64,000 nucleotides of DNA. Origin: Mediterranea massiliensis (GTDB lineage Bacteria > Bacteroidota > Bacteroidia > Bacteroidales > Bacteroidaceae). The stretch is taken from the NCBI RefSeq assembly GCF_900128475.1, contig NZ_LT635836.1, forward strand, positions 138,526-202,525, read 5' to 3'. Both the position numbers and the translations under genes were made by a program. This document shows positions 9,234 through 17,667 of the stretch, piece by piece (the first letter of the stretch is position 1; each line of letters begins with the position of its first letter). The notes under the pieces were generated by a model. That model was not told the DNA's origin. It searched no databases and was given only the letters and a program-made list of their open reading frames with translations.

Positions 9234-9265
9234 TTTGGCGCTTCGGCGGGAGATGCCTACCTTTG
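9234..9265 (+). promoter_or_regulatory. Bacteroides-type promoter upstream of pyrB
   Basis: TTTG at 9234-9237 and TACCTTTG at 9258-9265 are 20 bases apart. A second, weaker -7-like box, TACCTTTA, lies at 9340-9347, so pyrB may have two starts. Together with the MITE-like element this accounts for the 720-bp gap between PBP1A and pyrB. Confidence 0.7.
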
Positions 9266-9380
9266 TAGGGACGGGAGGAAAAATGGCGGCGGAAGGAAAA
9301 AAAACGGGGCACAGACTTCCAACTACCGCAGTTTTTGCCTACCTTTACACTCTCGAAGATTAACAAGAAACAACAACAAT

Positions 9381-10316
9381 ATGGAAAACAGAAGTTTAGT
9401 GACCATCGCCGAGCACAGCAAGGAAAAAATCCTCTACATGCTGGAAATGGCAAAGCAGTTTGAAGAACGTCCCAACCGCCACCTGCTGGACGGAAAGGTC
9501 GTGGCAACCTTATTTTTCGAACCCTCGACGCGCACACGCCTCAGCTTCGAGACGGCGGCCAACCGCCTGGGCGCACGCGTCATCGGCTTCAGCGACCCCA
9601 AGGCTACCAGCTCGTCGAAGGGCGAGACGCTGAAGGATACCATCAAGATGGTGAGCAACTATGCCGACATCATCGTGATGCGCCACTACCTGGAGGGAGC
9701 CGCCCGCTATGCCAGCGAGGTGACCGACGTGCCCATCGTCAACGCCGGCGACGGCGCCAACCAGCACCCCTCGCAGACGATGCTCGACCTCTACTCCATC
9801 TACAAGACGCAGGGCACGCTGGAGAACCTGAACATCTTCCTCGTAGGCGACCTGAAATACGGACGTACCGTACACTCGCTCCTGATGGCCATGCGCCACT
9901 TCAACCCCACCTTCCACTTCATCGCCCCTGACGAACTGAAGATGCCCGAAGAGTATAAGATATACTGCCGCGAGCACGGCATCCGCTACGTGGAGCACAC
10001 GGACTTCACCGAGGAGACCATCGCCAAGGCGGACATCCTGTACATGACGCGCGTGCAGCGCGAACGCTTCACCGACCTGATGGAGTACGAGCGCGTGAAG
10101 AACGTCTACATCCTGCGCCGCAAGATGCTGGAGTACACCCGCCCCAACCTGCGCATCCTGCACCCCCTGCCGCGCGTGAACGAGATTGCCTACGACGTGG
10201 ACGAAAGTCCCAAGGCCTACTACTTCCAGCAGGCTCAGAACGGCCTCTACGCCCGCGAAGCCATCCTCTGCGACGTGCTGGGCATCACGCTGGAGGAAGT
10301 GAAAATGGAAAGTTGA
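9381..10316 (+). CDS. pyrB: Aspartate carbamoyltransferase, catalytic subunit
   Basis: Condenses carbamoyl phosphate with aspartate, the committed step of pyrimidine synthesis. The 311 residues include the carbamoyl-phosphate loop [13 protein letters not shown] (STRTR at about 49-53), the region [19 protein letters not shown], and the C-terminal [22 protein letters not shown]. The last codons (KMES) already belong to an AAATGGAAA-type repeat. pyrI follows after 97 bp of such repeats. Confidence 0.97.
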   Translation: MENRSLVTIAEHSKEKILYMLEMAKQFEERPNRHLLDGKVVATLFFEPSTRTRLSFETAANRLGARVIGFSDPKATSSSKGETLKDTIKMVSNYADIIVMRHYLEGAARYASEVTDVPIVNAGDGANQHPSQTMLDLYSIYKTQGTLENLNIFLVGDLKYGRTVHSLLMAMRHFNPTFHFIAPDELKMPEEYKIYCREHGIRYVEHTDFTEETIAKADILYMTRVQRERFTDLMEYERVKNVYILRRKMLEYTRPNLRILHPLPRVNEIAYDVDESPKAYYFQQAQNGLYAREAILCDVLGITLEEVKMES

Positions 10317-10413
10317 AAATGGAAAATGATTCGCCAATTTTTTAACTTTTAATTTTCAACTTTCAATTAGCTAAAATTCTCAATTCTCAATTTTCAATTT
10401 TCAATTAAAAGAA
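10308..10413. repeat. TTTTCAATT-type simple intergenic repeat between pyrB and pyrI
   Basis: Tandem degenerate units TTTTCAATT / CTCAATTC fill the gap, preceded by the opposite orientation (GAAAATGGAAAGTTGAAAA), so the RNA could fold back. The same family occurs at 11262-11345 and inside the folK-kdsB fusion at 5933-5975. Confidence 0.7.
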
Positions 10414-10872
10414 ATGAACGACAAGAAAGAATTGCAGGTAGCCGCGCTGGAGAACGGCACCGTCATCGACCATATCCCCTCCGAAAAACTGTTTACCGTG
10501 GTGTCGCTGCTGGGCCTGGAGCACATGAACAACAACATCACCATCGGCTTCAACCTCAACAGCAAGAAGCTGGGCAAGAAGGGCATCATCAAGATTGCCG
10601 ACAAGTTCTTCTGCGACGACGAAATCAACCGCATCGCCGTCGTGGCACCCAACGTGAAGCTGAACATCATCCGCAACTACGAGGTGGTGGAGAAGCGCGA
10701 ACTGGTGTTGCCCGACGAGCTGCGCGGCATCGTGAAATGTGCCAACCCCAAGTGCATCACTAACAACGAGCCCATGCCCACCCGCTTCCACGTCATCGAC
10801 AAGGAACGCTGCGTCATCAAGTGCCACTATTGCGAGAAGGAGCAGACGAGGGAGGAAATCGAAATCATTTAA
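10414..10872 (+). CDS. pyrI: Aspartate carbamoyltransferase, regulatory subunit
   Basis: Binds nucleotide effectors and assembles with PyrB into the allosteric holoenzyme. At 152 residues it is full length. The N-terminal allosteric domain starts [20 protein letters not shown] and contains [15 protein letters not shown] contacts. The C-terminal zinc ribbon has four cysteines in CANPKC...CHYC. It lies directly downstream of pyrB, as in enterobacteria. Confidence 0.96.
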   Translation: MNDKKELQVAALENGTVIDHIPSEKLFTVVSLLGLEHMNNNITIGFNLNSKKLGKKGIIKIADKFFCDDEINRIAVVAPNVKLNIIRNYEVVEKRELVLPDELRGIVKCANPKCITNNEPMPTRFHVIDKERCVIKCHYCEKEQTREEIEII

Positions 10873-10878
10873 TTGAAA

Positions 10879-11259
10879 ATGGAGAGCGAAAACCATATCT
10901 TGAAGTTCAACACCATTGAGGTAAAGAGCTATGATTTCGCCATCCGCATTGTCAATCTTCACAAATATCTGAACCGACAGAAAGAGATTCATTCCTTGTC
11001 CAATCAGATGCTTCGAAGCGGCACCGCTATCGGAGCGCTGATTCAAGAAGCCGTTCATGCACAGAGCAAGGCCGATTTTCTGAACAAGATGAATGTCTCG
11101 CTGAAAGAGGCAAACGAAACCATGTATTGGATACGCTTGTTGCACAGCACCCATTACTTGAAAGACAACGAATTCGCCTCCATTCATAAAGATTGCGAAG
11201 AAATCGTCAAACTATTGGCAAGCATCGTAAAAACGACCAAGGCCAGTCTGAACAGATAA
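10879..11259 (+). CDS. Four-helix-bundle protein (S23/IVS-type)
   Basis: About 126 residues, all helical, with the family's KSYDFAIRIVNLHKYL opening, SLSNQMLRSGTAIGALIQEA core and FLNKMNVSLKEANETMYWIRLL helix. Homologues were first found as ORFs inside 23S rRNA intervening sequences and are now common as free-standing bacterial genes of unknown function. The ATG at 10879 is preferred over an in-frame TTG at 10873 inside the repeat. It sits between two repeat tracts within the pyr cluster, which suggests insertion as a cassette. Confidence 0.85.
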   Translation: MESENHILKFNTIEVKSYDFAIRIVNLHKYLNRQKEIHSLSNQMLRSGTAIGALIQEAVHAQSKADFLNKMNVSLKEANETMYWIRLLHSTHYLKDNEFASIHKDCEEIVKLLASIVKTTKASLNR

Positions 11260-11261
11260 TT

Positions 11262-11345
11262 TTTCAATTTTCAATTCTCAATTTCCAATAAAACAATGTT
11301 CAAAACAGATAATTTTCAATTCTCAATTTTCAATTTTCAATTAAA
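11262..11345. repeat. TTTTCAATT-type simple intergenic repeat
   Basis: Second tract of the repeat seen between pyrB and pyrI, here between the four-helix gene and the flavin reductase gene. Two near-identical blocks of TTTTCAATTCTCAATTT occur about 45 bp apart. Confidence 0.7.
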
Positions 11346-11348
11346 TAA

Positions 11349-11918
11349 ATGAAAGAAGACTGGAAACCCGGCACCCTCATCTACCCCCTGCCCGCCGTCC
11401 TGGTGAGCTGCGGCAGCACGCCCGAGGAATACAACATCCTGACCGTGGCGTGGACGGGCACCCTGTGCACCAACCCGCCCATGTGCTACATCTCCATCCG
11501 CCCCGAACGCCACTCCTACGACATCATCCGCCGCAACATGGAGTTCGTCATCAACCTCACCACAAAGGACATGGCACGCGCCACCGACTGGTGCGGCGTG
11601 CGTTCGGGTCGCGACTACAACAAGTTCAAGGAGATGCATCTGACGCCCGGACGGTGCACCGTGGTGCGGGCGCCGCTCATCGAAGAGTCGCCCCTCTGCA
11701 TCGAGTGCCGCGTCAAGGAAATCGTGTCGCTGGGCTCGCACGACATGTTCATCGCCGACGTGGTGAACGTACGCGCCGAGAACAACCACCTCAACCCCGA
11801 GACGGGCAAGCTGGAACTGGCCGAAACCAACCCGCTGGTCTACGTCCACGGCGGCTACTACGAACTGGGCCCCAAGATAGGCAAGTTCGGCTGGAGCGTG
11901 GAAAAGAAGAAATCCTGA
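11349..11918 (+). CDS. Flavin reductase / flavoredoxin family protein
   Basis: 189 residues with the split-barrel FMN-binding fold of flavoredoxin and HpaC-type reductases. Visible family features are LPAVLVSCGSTPEEYNILTVAWTG near the N-terminus (flavin contact), CYISIRPERHSYDII, and the C-terminal PLVYVHGGYYELGPKIGKFGWS. Such proteins transfer electrons through FMN; the partner is not evident. It starts 89 bp after the four-helix gene across a repeat tract and may share the pyr transcript. Confidence 0.88.
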   Translation: MKEDWKPGTLIYPLPAVLVSCGSTPEEYNILTVAWTGTLCTNPPMCYISIRPERHSYDIIRRNMEFVINLTTKDMARATDWCGVRSGRDYNKFKEMHLTPGRCTVVRAPLIEESPLCIECRVKEIVSLGSHDMFIADVVNVRAENNHLNPETGKLELAETNPLVYVHGGYYELGPKIGKFGWSVEKKKS

Positions 11919-11960
11919 AGACACTCACCCCATCATTGAAAAGACGAAAAAGAGAACGCC

Positions 11961-12761
11961 ATGAAACGAAAGCCTGTCCTCCTGCTGCTGGCAGCCCTGC
12001 TCACCGCCTCCCTGGCCTGGGGACAAGCCCCCGCCGCGTCCGAGGCCCACAACGTCCTGCCCCAGCCGCAGAAGAAGGAAAGCACGCACCAGAGGAACCC
12101 CGACAACGCCCCCGTCAACTTCGGCATCAAGGGCGGCTTCACCGCCTCGCTCTTCCTCGTGTCCGACCTCAGCATCAACGGCCAGCGCATTGAGCAGGTG
12201 CAGAACAACTACCAGATAGGCTACTTCGCGTCGCTCTTCATGCGCATCAACTTCGAGCGCCACTTCATCCAGCCCGAAGTGTCGTACAACATCAACCGCT
12301 GCAACATCACCTTCACCAAGCCCCTGGCCGCTGATGCCGCCGAAGGCACCGTGCCCGAACCGGCCGGCATCACCTCGACCATCCACAGCATCGACGTCCC
12401 CGTCATCTACGGCTACAACCTCATCAAGGAAGGCCCCTACAGTCTGGCCGTCTTCGGCGGGCCCAAGCTGCGCTACCTGTGGGCACACAAGAGCAAGACC
12501 ACCTTCGACAACTTCAACCTGGACGACATCCGCGAGGAACTCTTCCCCTTCAACGTCAACCTGACGGTGGGCGCGGCGGTCACCATCTCGCGCGTGTTCT
12601 TCGACTTCCGCTACGACATCGGGCTGCACAACATCTCGAAGCGCATCTCGTATGCCCTGCCCGACCTTCCCCCCTCGCCCGACGGCGAGAAGCCCGACAG
12701 CGAAATACGCTTCCACCGACGCGACAACGTGCTGAGCTTTTCGTTCGGCGTGTTTTTTTGA
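11961..12761 (+). CDS. PorT-like outer-membrane beta-barrel protein
   Basis: 266 residues with a signal peptide cleaved after ASLAWGQ (residue ~25). From about residue 53 (VNFGIKGGFTASLF) alternating amphipathic strands resemble the outer-membrane beta-barrel (PorT/OMP_b-brl_2) family, including FQPEVSYN-like, YNLIKEGPYSLAVFGGPKL and a closing strand ending in aromatic residues (FSFGVFF). The ligand is unknown. It lies 42 bp after the flavin reductase gene. PorT itself serves type IX secretion, but this general family is broad, so I do not claim that role. Confidence 0.8.
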   Translation: MKRKPVLLLLAALLTASLAWGQAPAASEAHNVLPQPQKKESTHQRNPDNAPVNFGIKGGFTASLFLVSDLSINGQRIEQVQNNYQIGYFASLFMRINFERHFIQPEVSYNINRCNITFTKPLAADAAEGTVPEPAGITSTIHSIDVPVIYGYNLIKEGPYSLAVFGGPKLRYLWAHKSKTTFDNFNLDDIREELFPFNVNLTVGAAVTISRVFFDFRYDIGLHNISKRISYALPDLPPSPDGEKPDSEIRFHRRDNVLSFSFGVFF

Positions 12762-12793
12762 GACAGAATGTAACGTATCTCCATTTAAATGCT

Positions 12794-12801
12794 TACATTT
12801 G
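12794..12801 (+). promoter_or_regulatory. -7 element of the glyA promoter
   Basis: TACATTTG at 12794-12801 matches TAnnTTTG, 38 bases before the glyA ATG. No good TTTG box is visible at the -33 position, so this is a weaker call. Confidence 0.5.
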
Positions 12802-12839
12802 CGAACATTTAAACGAGATGCACTAAAAAATAAAAGCAC

Positions 12840-14120
12840 ATGGAAAGAGACAACTTGATTTTCGACATCATCGAAAAGGAGCACCAGCGCCAGCTGAAAG
12901 GCATCGAGCTGATAGCCTCCGAGAATTTTGTAAGTGACGAAGTAATGCAGGCCATGGGCTCCTGCCTCACTAACAAGTACGCCGAAGGCTACCCCGGCAA
13001 GCGCTACTACGGCGGCTGCGAAGTGGTGGACCAGAGCGAGCAGATTGCCATCGACCGCATCAAGAAGATATTCGGCGCCGAATGGGCCAACGTACAGCCC
13101 CACTCGGGCGCACAGGCCAATGCAGCCGTCTTCCTCGCCGTCCTCAACCCCGGCGACAAGTTCATGGGCCTGAACCTGGCTCACGGCGGACACCTGTCAC
13201 ACGGCTCGCTGGTCAACACCTCGGGCATCATCTACCATCCGTGCGAATACAATCTGAACAAGGAAACCGGCCGCGTCGACTATGACCAGATGGAGGAAAT
13301 CGCCCTGCGCGAACATCCGAAGATGATCATCGGCGGAGGTTCGGCCTACTCACGCGAGTGGGACTACAAGCGCATGCGCGAGATTGCCGACAAGGTAGGC
13401 GCCATCCTGATGATCGACATGGCCCACCCCGCCGGCCTCATCGCCGCCGGCCTGCTGGACAACCCTGTGAAGTATGCCCACATCGTCACCTCGACCACTC
13501 ACAAGACCCTGCGCGGCCCGCGTGGAGGTATCATCCTCATGGGCAAGGACTTCCCCAACCCCTGGGGCAAGAAGACACCGAAGGGCGAAGTGAAGATGAT
13601 GTCGCAGCTGCTCGACTCGGCTGTGTTCCCCGGCATTCAGGGCGGACCGCTGGAGCATGTCATTGCCGCCAAGGCCGTGGCCTTCAACGAAATCCTCCAG
13701 CCCTCGTGGAAGGAATACGCCATGCAGGTGAAGAAGAACGCCGCCACCCTGGCACAGGCGCTCATCGACCGCGGCTTCTCCATCGTGAGCGGCGGTACGG
13801 ACAACCACTCCATGCTCGTCGACCTGCGCACGAAGTACCCCGACCTCACAGGTAAGGTGGCCGAGAAAGCCCTCGTATCTGCCGACATCACCGTCAACAA
13901 GAACATGGTACCCTTCGACAGCCGCTCTGCCTTCCAGACATCGGGTATCCGCCTGGGTACGCCTGCCATCACCACCCGCGGCGCCAAGGAAGACCTGATG
14001 TACGAGATTGCCGAGATGATTGAAACCGTCCTGTCCAACGTAGACAACGAAGCCGTCATCGCACAGGTTCGTGCCCGCGTCAACGAGACGATGAAGAAGT
14101 ATCCCCTCTTCGCCTATTGA
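12840..14120 (+). CDS. glyA: Serine hydroxymethyltransferase
   Basis: PLP enzyme interconverting serine and glycine with tetrahydrofolate, the main one-carbon source. The 426 residues are colinear with the family: [49 protein letters not shown] and the PLP lysine in [14 protein letters not shown] (Lys222). It is flanked by its own promoter element and a terminator. Confidence 0.97.
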   Translation: MERDNLIFDIIEKEHQRQLKGIELIASENFVSDEVMQAMGSCLTNKYAEGYPGKRYYGGCEVVDQSEQIAIDRIKKIFGAEWANVQPHSGAQANAAVFLAVLNPGDKFMGLNLAHGGHLSHGSLVNTSGIIYHPCEYNLNKETGRVDYDQMEEIALREHPKMIIGGGSAYSREWDYKRMREIADKVGAILMIDMAHPAGLIAAGLLDNPVKYAHIVTSTTHKTLRGPRGGIILMGKDFPNPWGKKTPKGEVKMMSQLLDSAVFPGIQGGPLEHVIAAKAVAFNEILQPSWKEYAMQVKKNAATLAQALIDRGFSIVSGGTDNHSMLVDLRTKYPDLTGKVAEKALVSADITVNKNMVPFDSRSAFQTSGIRLGTPAITTRGAKEDLMYEIAEMIETVLSNVDNEAVIAQVRARVNETMKKYPLFAY

Positions 14121-14150
14121 ACGGACGACTGAAAATCACACCATATACAG

Positions 14151-14188
14151 AAAGAGCGCACCCCCCGCGTGGGGATGCGCTCTTTTTT
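14151..14188 (+). terminator. Terminator between glyA and cydB
   Basis: Stem AAAGAGCGCACCCC/GGGGATGCGCTCTTT around a short CCGCGT loop, followed by TTTCTT. The A-rich left flank also gives T's on the minus strand, so it could serve the convergent cyd operon as well. Confidence 0.85.
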
Positions 14189-14225
14189 CTTATGCTTATG
14201 CACAGAGCGGAGAGAAGCCTCAGCC

Positions 14226-15362
14226 TCAATCCTCCTCACCGCCGGCCGTGTCCTGCCGCTCTATCTTGCGGTTGTCGATGCTCCGCCAGGCATAGAAGAT
14301 GTAAGCCAGCACGAAGGGCACGAGGATAGACACATAGGCCATGGTGCGCAGGGTGAACTCGCTGGAGCTGCTGTTCTGCAACGTGAGCGAGCTTTGCAGG
14401 TCGGCCGTCGAGGGATAGTAGGCCGTGTTGTTGTAGCCCGCTACCAGCAGGAGGGAGAGCACCGTCAGCACCGTGCCGATGCCCGCAAACCAGATGCCCT
14501 TGTCGAAGCCCTTCTTCCACAACGTGCGTCCGATGCCCCACAGCACACTGACCACGCCCAGCAGAAACAGCACCAGCACCACAGGCATCTCGAGGAAATT
14601 CGTCAGATACTTGTAGGGCTCCATGCACACAAGCCCCGTTTCGGGCTTCACCGCATAACCGTCGGCCAGCAGCGTGCGCACCAGGAAGGCCAGGAAGAAC
14701 ACCAGGAACAAGCCCGCATTGGCCCACAACGAACGGCGGCTGCGCGCTACCAGCTCTTCATCGGCAATGCTGTTCACAAAGTAGAGGGCACCCAGCACCC
14801 GCGCCAGGAAGAACACCGCCAGGCCCAGCACCACGTTCCAGGGGTTGGCCAGCGCGTCGAGCCCATGCCATCCGTTGGCCCAACTGCTGATGACGGGCAT
14901 CATCGTCTCCGTCATGCTGCCCTTGTCCACATAGAAGGCCGAGCCCGTGAAGAACGTGGCCACCGCCCCGCCCAGCAGGACAGGCCCCACCACGCCGTTC
15001 AGCACCAGGAAGGCGCGATACGTGTTCTTGCCCAGCAGATTGCCCGCCTTCAGCTGGAATTCGTAGCTGACGGCCTGCAACACGAAGCTGAAGAGGATAA
15101 TCATCCACAACCAGTAGGCACCGCCAAAGCTGGTGCTGTAGAACAGAGGGAAAGAGGCGAAAAAGGCGCCGCCGAAGGTGACGAGCGTCGTGAAGGTGAA
15201 CTCCCACTTGCGACCCGTCGAGAGCACCATCATCCGCCGCTGCTCTTCCGTCTTGCCCAGGCAGAACAGGAGCGAATTGCCCCCCTGCACAAAAAGCAGA
15301 AACACCAGAATGGCTCCCAGCAGGGAGACCACAAACCACCAATATTGTTGAAGTAATGCCAT
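14226..15362 (-). CDS. cydB: Cytochrome bd ubiquinol oxidase subunit II
   Basis: Integral membrane partner of CydA in the high-affinity terminal oxidase that reduces oxygen using quinol. 378 residues with roughly nine membrane segments. The N-terminal QYWWFVVSLLGAILVFLLFVQGG and GRKWEFTFTTLVTFGGAFFASFP segments are typical of CydB. It starts 4 bp after the cydA stop. Confidence 0.95.
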   Translation of the reverse strand: MALLQQYWWFVVSLLGAILVFLLFVQGGNSLLFCLGKTEEQRRMMVLSTGRKWEFTFTTLVTFGGAFFASFPLFYSTSFGGAYWLWMIILFSFVLQAVSYEFQLKAGNLLGKNTYRAFLVLNGVVGPVLLGGAVATFFTGSAFYVDKGSMTETMMPVISSWANGWHGLDALANPWNVVLGLAVFFLARVLGALYFVNSIADEELVARSRRSLWANAGLFLVFFLAFLVRTLLADGYAVKPETGLVCMEPYKYLTNFLEMPVVLVLFLLGVVSVLWGIGRTLWKKGFDKGIWFAGIGTVLTVLSLLLVAGYNNTAYYPSTADLQSSLTLQNSSSSEFTLRTMAYVSILVPFVLAYIFYAWRSIDNRKIERQDTAGGEED

Positions 15363-15366
15363 AACG

Positions 15367-16944
15367 TCAATAATTTGAAGAATGAATGTTTACATTTGAA
15401 TTCTCAGGTCCCTTTCGGATGGCTTTCAGCATGATGCCCACCTCGGCCACCAACAGGACGGTAAAGAGGAACAGGAAGAGGAAGAAGGTTGTCTGCACCG
15501 ACCCCACCTCCAGCTTCGAGATGGCCGCACCTACGGGCAGCATGTCCTGAATAGTCCACGGCTGGCGTCCGCACTCGGCCACCACCCAACCTGCCTGACT
15601 GGCCAGATATCCCAGCGGTATGCTGAGCATGGCCACCATCTGCAGCCAGCGCAGGCGGCTCAGGTCTTTCTTGAAGGCCACAAACAGCACCACGATGAAG
15701 AACAGGATGAAGTATCCGCCCAGCAGCACCATCACGCGGAACATGTAAAAGGTCAGCGGCACGCTGGGTACCAGCTCCTGCGCATCCTTGATGTAGCCGT
15801 AGCCGAAGTAGGGCATGTTCTCCTTCAGCTCGACGGCAGCAACCTCGGCCGCTGCACTGTCGCCCTCGGCACGCGCCTCCCGATAGGTGGCAAAGGCCTC
15901 GATGGCCTTGCGTCCGCGCTCCATCTTTTCTGCGGCCGAAAGGGCCTTCGTGCCGTCCTTCAACTCATATCCGCCCTCCAGCAGGTCGTTGATGCCAGGC
16001 ACGAAAGCATCGGCCTTGCGCTCGGCCAGCAACGAAAGCATCTTGGGAATCTCCATGCGGAAGAGAAAAGGATCCACGCCGTCGTCGGGCGTCTGCTTGT
16101 CAGGGTTCAGTATACCGAAAGCCACCAGGCCGGCTCCCTCCTGCCCCTCATAATAACCTTCCATGGCGGCCAGCTTCATTGGCTGGTGTTGGGCCACCTG
16201 GTAGCCCGACCCGTCGCCCGTCCAAGCGGCCATCAGTGCCGCAAACAGACCTACGGACGCTCCCACCTTGATGCTGCTCAGGGCAAAGCGGCGCTCGCGC
16301 TTCTTCCACAGATACCAGCAGCTGACGCCCACCACAAACAAGGCTCCCAGCACCCAACCTGAAAGAACGGTGTGGAAGAACTTGTTGACGGCCATCGGCG
16401 AAGTGGCTACGGCCCAGAAGTCCACCATCTCGTTGCGGGCCGTATCAGGGTTGAACTTCATCCCCACAGGATATTGCATCCACGCATTGGCCACCAGTAT
16501 CCACCAGGCCGAGATAGTGGCGCCCAAACCCGTCAGCCAGGTGGAAGCCAGGTGGAAGCCGCGGCTCACCTTCTGCCATCCGAAGAACATCACGGCAATA
16601 AACGTCGCCTCCATGAAGAAGGCCACAATGCCCTCGATGGCCAGCGGCGCTCCGAAGATGTCGCCCACAAACCAGCTGTAGTTGCTCCAGTTGGTACCAA
16701 ACTCAAACTCCAGGATAATGCCCGTGGCCACGCCGATGGCGAAGTTGATGCCGAACAGCTTCATCCAGAAGCGGGCGGTCCGTTTCCAGAAGGGATCGCC
16801 CGTCCGATAATAGAAAGTCTCCATGAGGCCCATGACCACGGCCAGTCCCAAGGTCAGCGGCACAAAAATCCAATGGTAGATGGCGGTCAGCGCAAATTGT
16901 GCCCTTGACCAGTCGATCAGCGAAGAATCAATGTGTTCAATCAT
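15367..16944 (-). CDS. cydA: Cytochrome bd ubiquinol oxidase subunit I
   Basis: Carries the three haems (b558, b595, d) and the quinol site. 525 residues starting MIEHIDSSLIDWSRAQFALTAIYHWIFVPLTLGL, with the conserved N-terminal RxQFA and HWIFVP segments. Also visible are EFEFGTNWSNYSWFVGDIFGAPL, the GYQVAQHQPMKLAAMEG region and a long soluble Q-loop (about 240-340) rich in charged residues. In Bacteroidales this oxidase removes trace oxygen. It is transcribed between the DUF4492 gene and cydB. Confidence 0.96.
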   Translation of the reverse strand: MIEHIDSSLIDWSRAQFALTAIYHWIFVPLTLGLAVVMGLMETFYYRTGDPFWKRTARFWMKLFGINFAIGVATGIILEFEFGTNWSNYSWFVGDIFGAPLAIEGIVAFFMEATFIAVMFFGWQKVSRGFHLASTWLTGLGATISAWWILVANAWMQYPVGMKFNPDTARNEMVDFWAVATSPMAVNKFFHTVLSGWVLGALFVVGVSCWYLWKKRERRFALSSIKVGASVGLFAALMAAWTGDGSGYQVAQHQPMKLAAMEGYYEGQEGAGLVAFGILNPDKQTPDDGVDPFLFRMEIPKMLSLLAERKADAFVPGINDLLEGGYELKDGTKALSAAEKMERGRKAIEAFATYREARAEGDSAAAEVAAVELKENMPYFGYGYIKDAQELVPSVPLTFYMFRVMVLLGGYFILFFIVVLFVAFKKDLSRLRWLQMVAMLSIPLGYLASQAGWVVAECGRQPWTIQDMLPVGAAISKLEVGSVQTTFFLFLFLFTVLLVAEVGIMLKAIRKGPENSNVNIHSSNY

Positions 16945-16988
16945 AAATCAATTATTAATAGTAAAGGAATAATGTTCTGCAAAGCCAT

Positions 16989-17210
16989 CTACCTCGGAGG
17001 CATCCGCTCAATCAGTTCACGGCTCACGTACCCGTTCTTCTCTCCGCCGTCGGCCGCCTGTTTCAGGAAGTCGGGGAAAAAGAAAATCCTAAGGATGAAG
17101 AACATAACAAAAAGCTTGATGAGGATAATCAGCCACAACGTCCGCCCCAGCTTCATGCCGCGGAAGCCGTCGCGATAGAATTGCCAGATGTTCAGGAAAA
17201 GATGTTTCAT
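16989..17210 (-). CDS. DUF4492 small membrane protein of the cyd operon
   Basis: 73 residues starting MKHLFLNIWQFYRDGFRGMKLGRTLW, with one strong membrane segment (LWLIILIKLFVMFFILRIFFF). Small proteins of this kind sit directly upstream of cydAB in many Bacteroidales and are thought to assist the oxidase, by analogy with CydX; that role is inferred. I start at 17210, because a longer in-frame reading upstream runs through the promoter and a repeat region. Confidence 0.8.
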   Translation of the reverse strand: MKHLFLNIWQFYRDGFRGMKLGRTLWLIILIKLFVMFFILRIFFFPDFLKQAADGGEKNGYVSRELIERMPPR

Positions 17211-17230
17211 AATCCAAGGTTCCAAAGACA

Positions 17231-17261
17231 CAAAGATAGTACAAACCCTGAGAAATGCAAA
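17231..17261 (-). promoter_or_regulatory. Bacteroides-type promoter of the cyd operon
   Basis: Minus-strand TTTG (17258-17261) and TATCTTTG (17231-17238) are 19 bases apart, and the DUF4492 start codon is 20 bases further on. Confidence 0.75.
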
Positions 17262-17344
17262 AGAAAGCTTTCCCAAAAATGAATTATCCTGGCCTTCGAA
17301 GACAAGAGTACAACCACAGCAGCAACAAGTCTCCTTCATTGATT

Positions 17345-17412
17345 GCATAAGATGGCATCTTGAGCAGCATGAGATGGCATCTTGTGCAACATAAGACAGC
17401 ATCTTATGCCAT
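17345..17412. repeat. Three short palindromic repeats upstream of the cyd and tolC genes
   Basis: AAGATGGCATCTTG, then GAGATGGCATCTTG, then AAGACAGCATCTTATG are spaced about 21-22 bp apart in the 457-bp gap between divergent DUF4492-cydAB and tolC. Each core AAGATG-G-CATCTT is palindromic. They could be operator sites or a repeat relic. No gene is supported here. Confidence 0.55.
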
Positions 17413-17592
17413 CAAAGATAGAAACATCTGCCACGCGTGTTGCTTCAGGCCGACAAGAACCCTGCTTCCGGCCGCATAATCTGCGCTCCACCCCGCCCAA
17501 AGCACCATTCTGATTGGTCGGCAAAATCTGCCGGATAAGCGTTGTCTGTACGGCCAACGTCCATCTTTTTTCCACATCCGACGAAAGCCCCG

Positions 17593-17600
17593 TACTTTTG
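17593..17600 (+). promoter_or_regulatory. -7 element of the tolC-macAB promoter
   Basis: TACTTTTG at 17593-17600 fits TAnnTTTG and lies 67 bases before the preferred tolC ATG. T-rich sequence occurs near -33 without an exact TTTG. Confidence 0.5.
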
Positions 17601-17667
17601 TCACAGAAAAAAGAAGAGAGAACAGATTGATTTGACAGAAAACGATAACTCCAAATTCTCAAGCGAT

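Noticed and set aside
11450..12193. A 247-codon frame overlapping the flavin reductase and barrel genes
   Set aside because: Its product is Arg/Pro/His-rich and shadows two well-supported genes in another frame.
17345..17412. Possible CRISPR-like array
   Set aside because: Only three short, imperfect units with spacers under 10 bp; no cas genes in the window.
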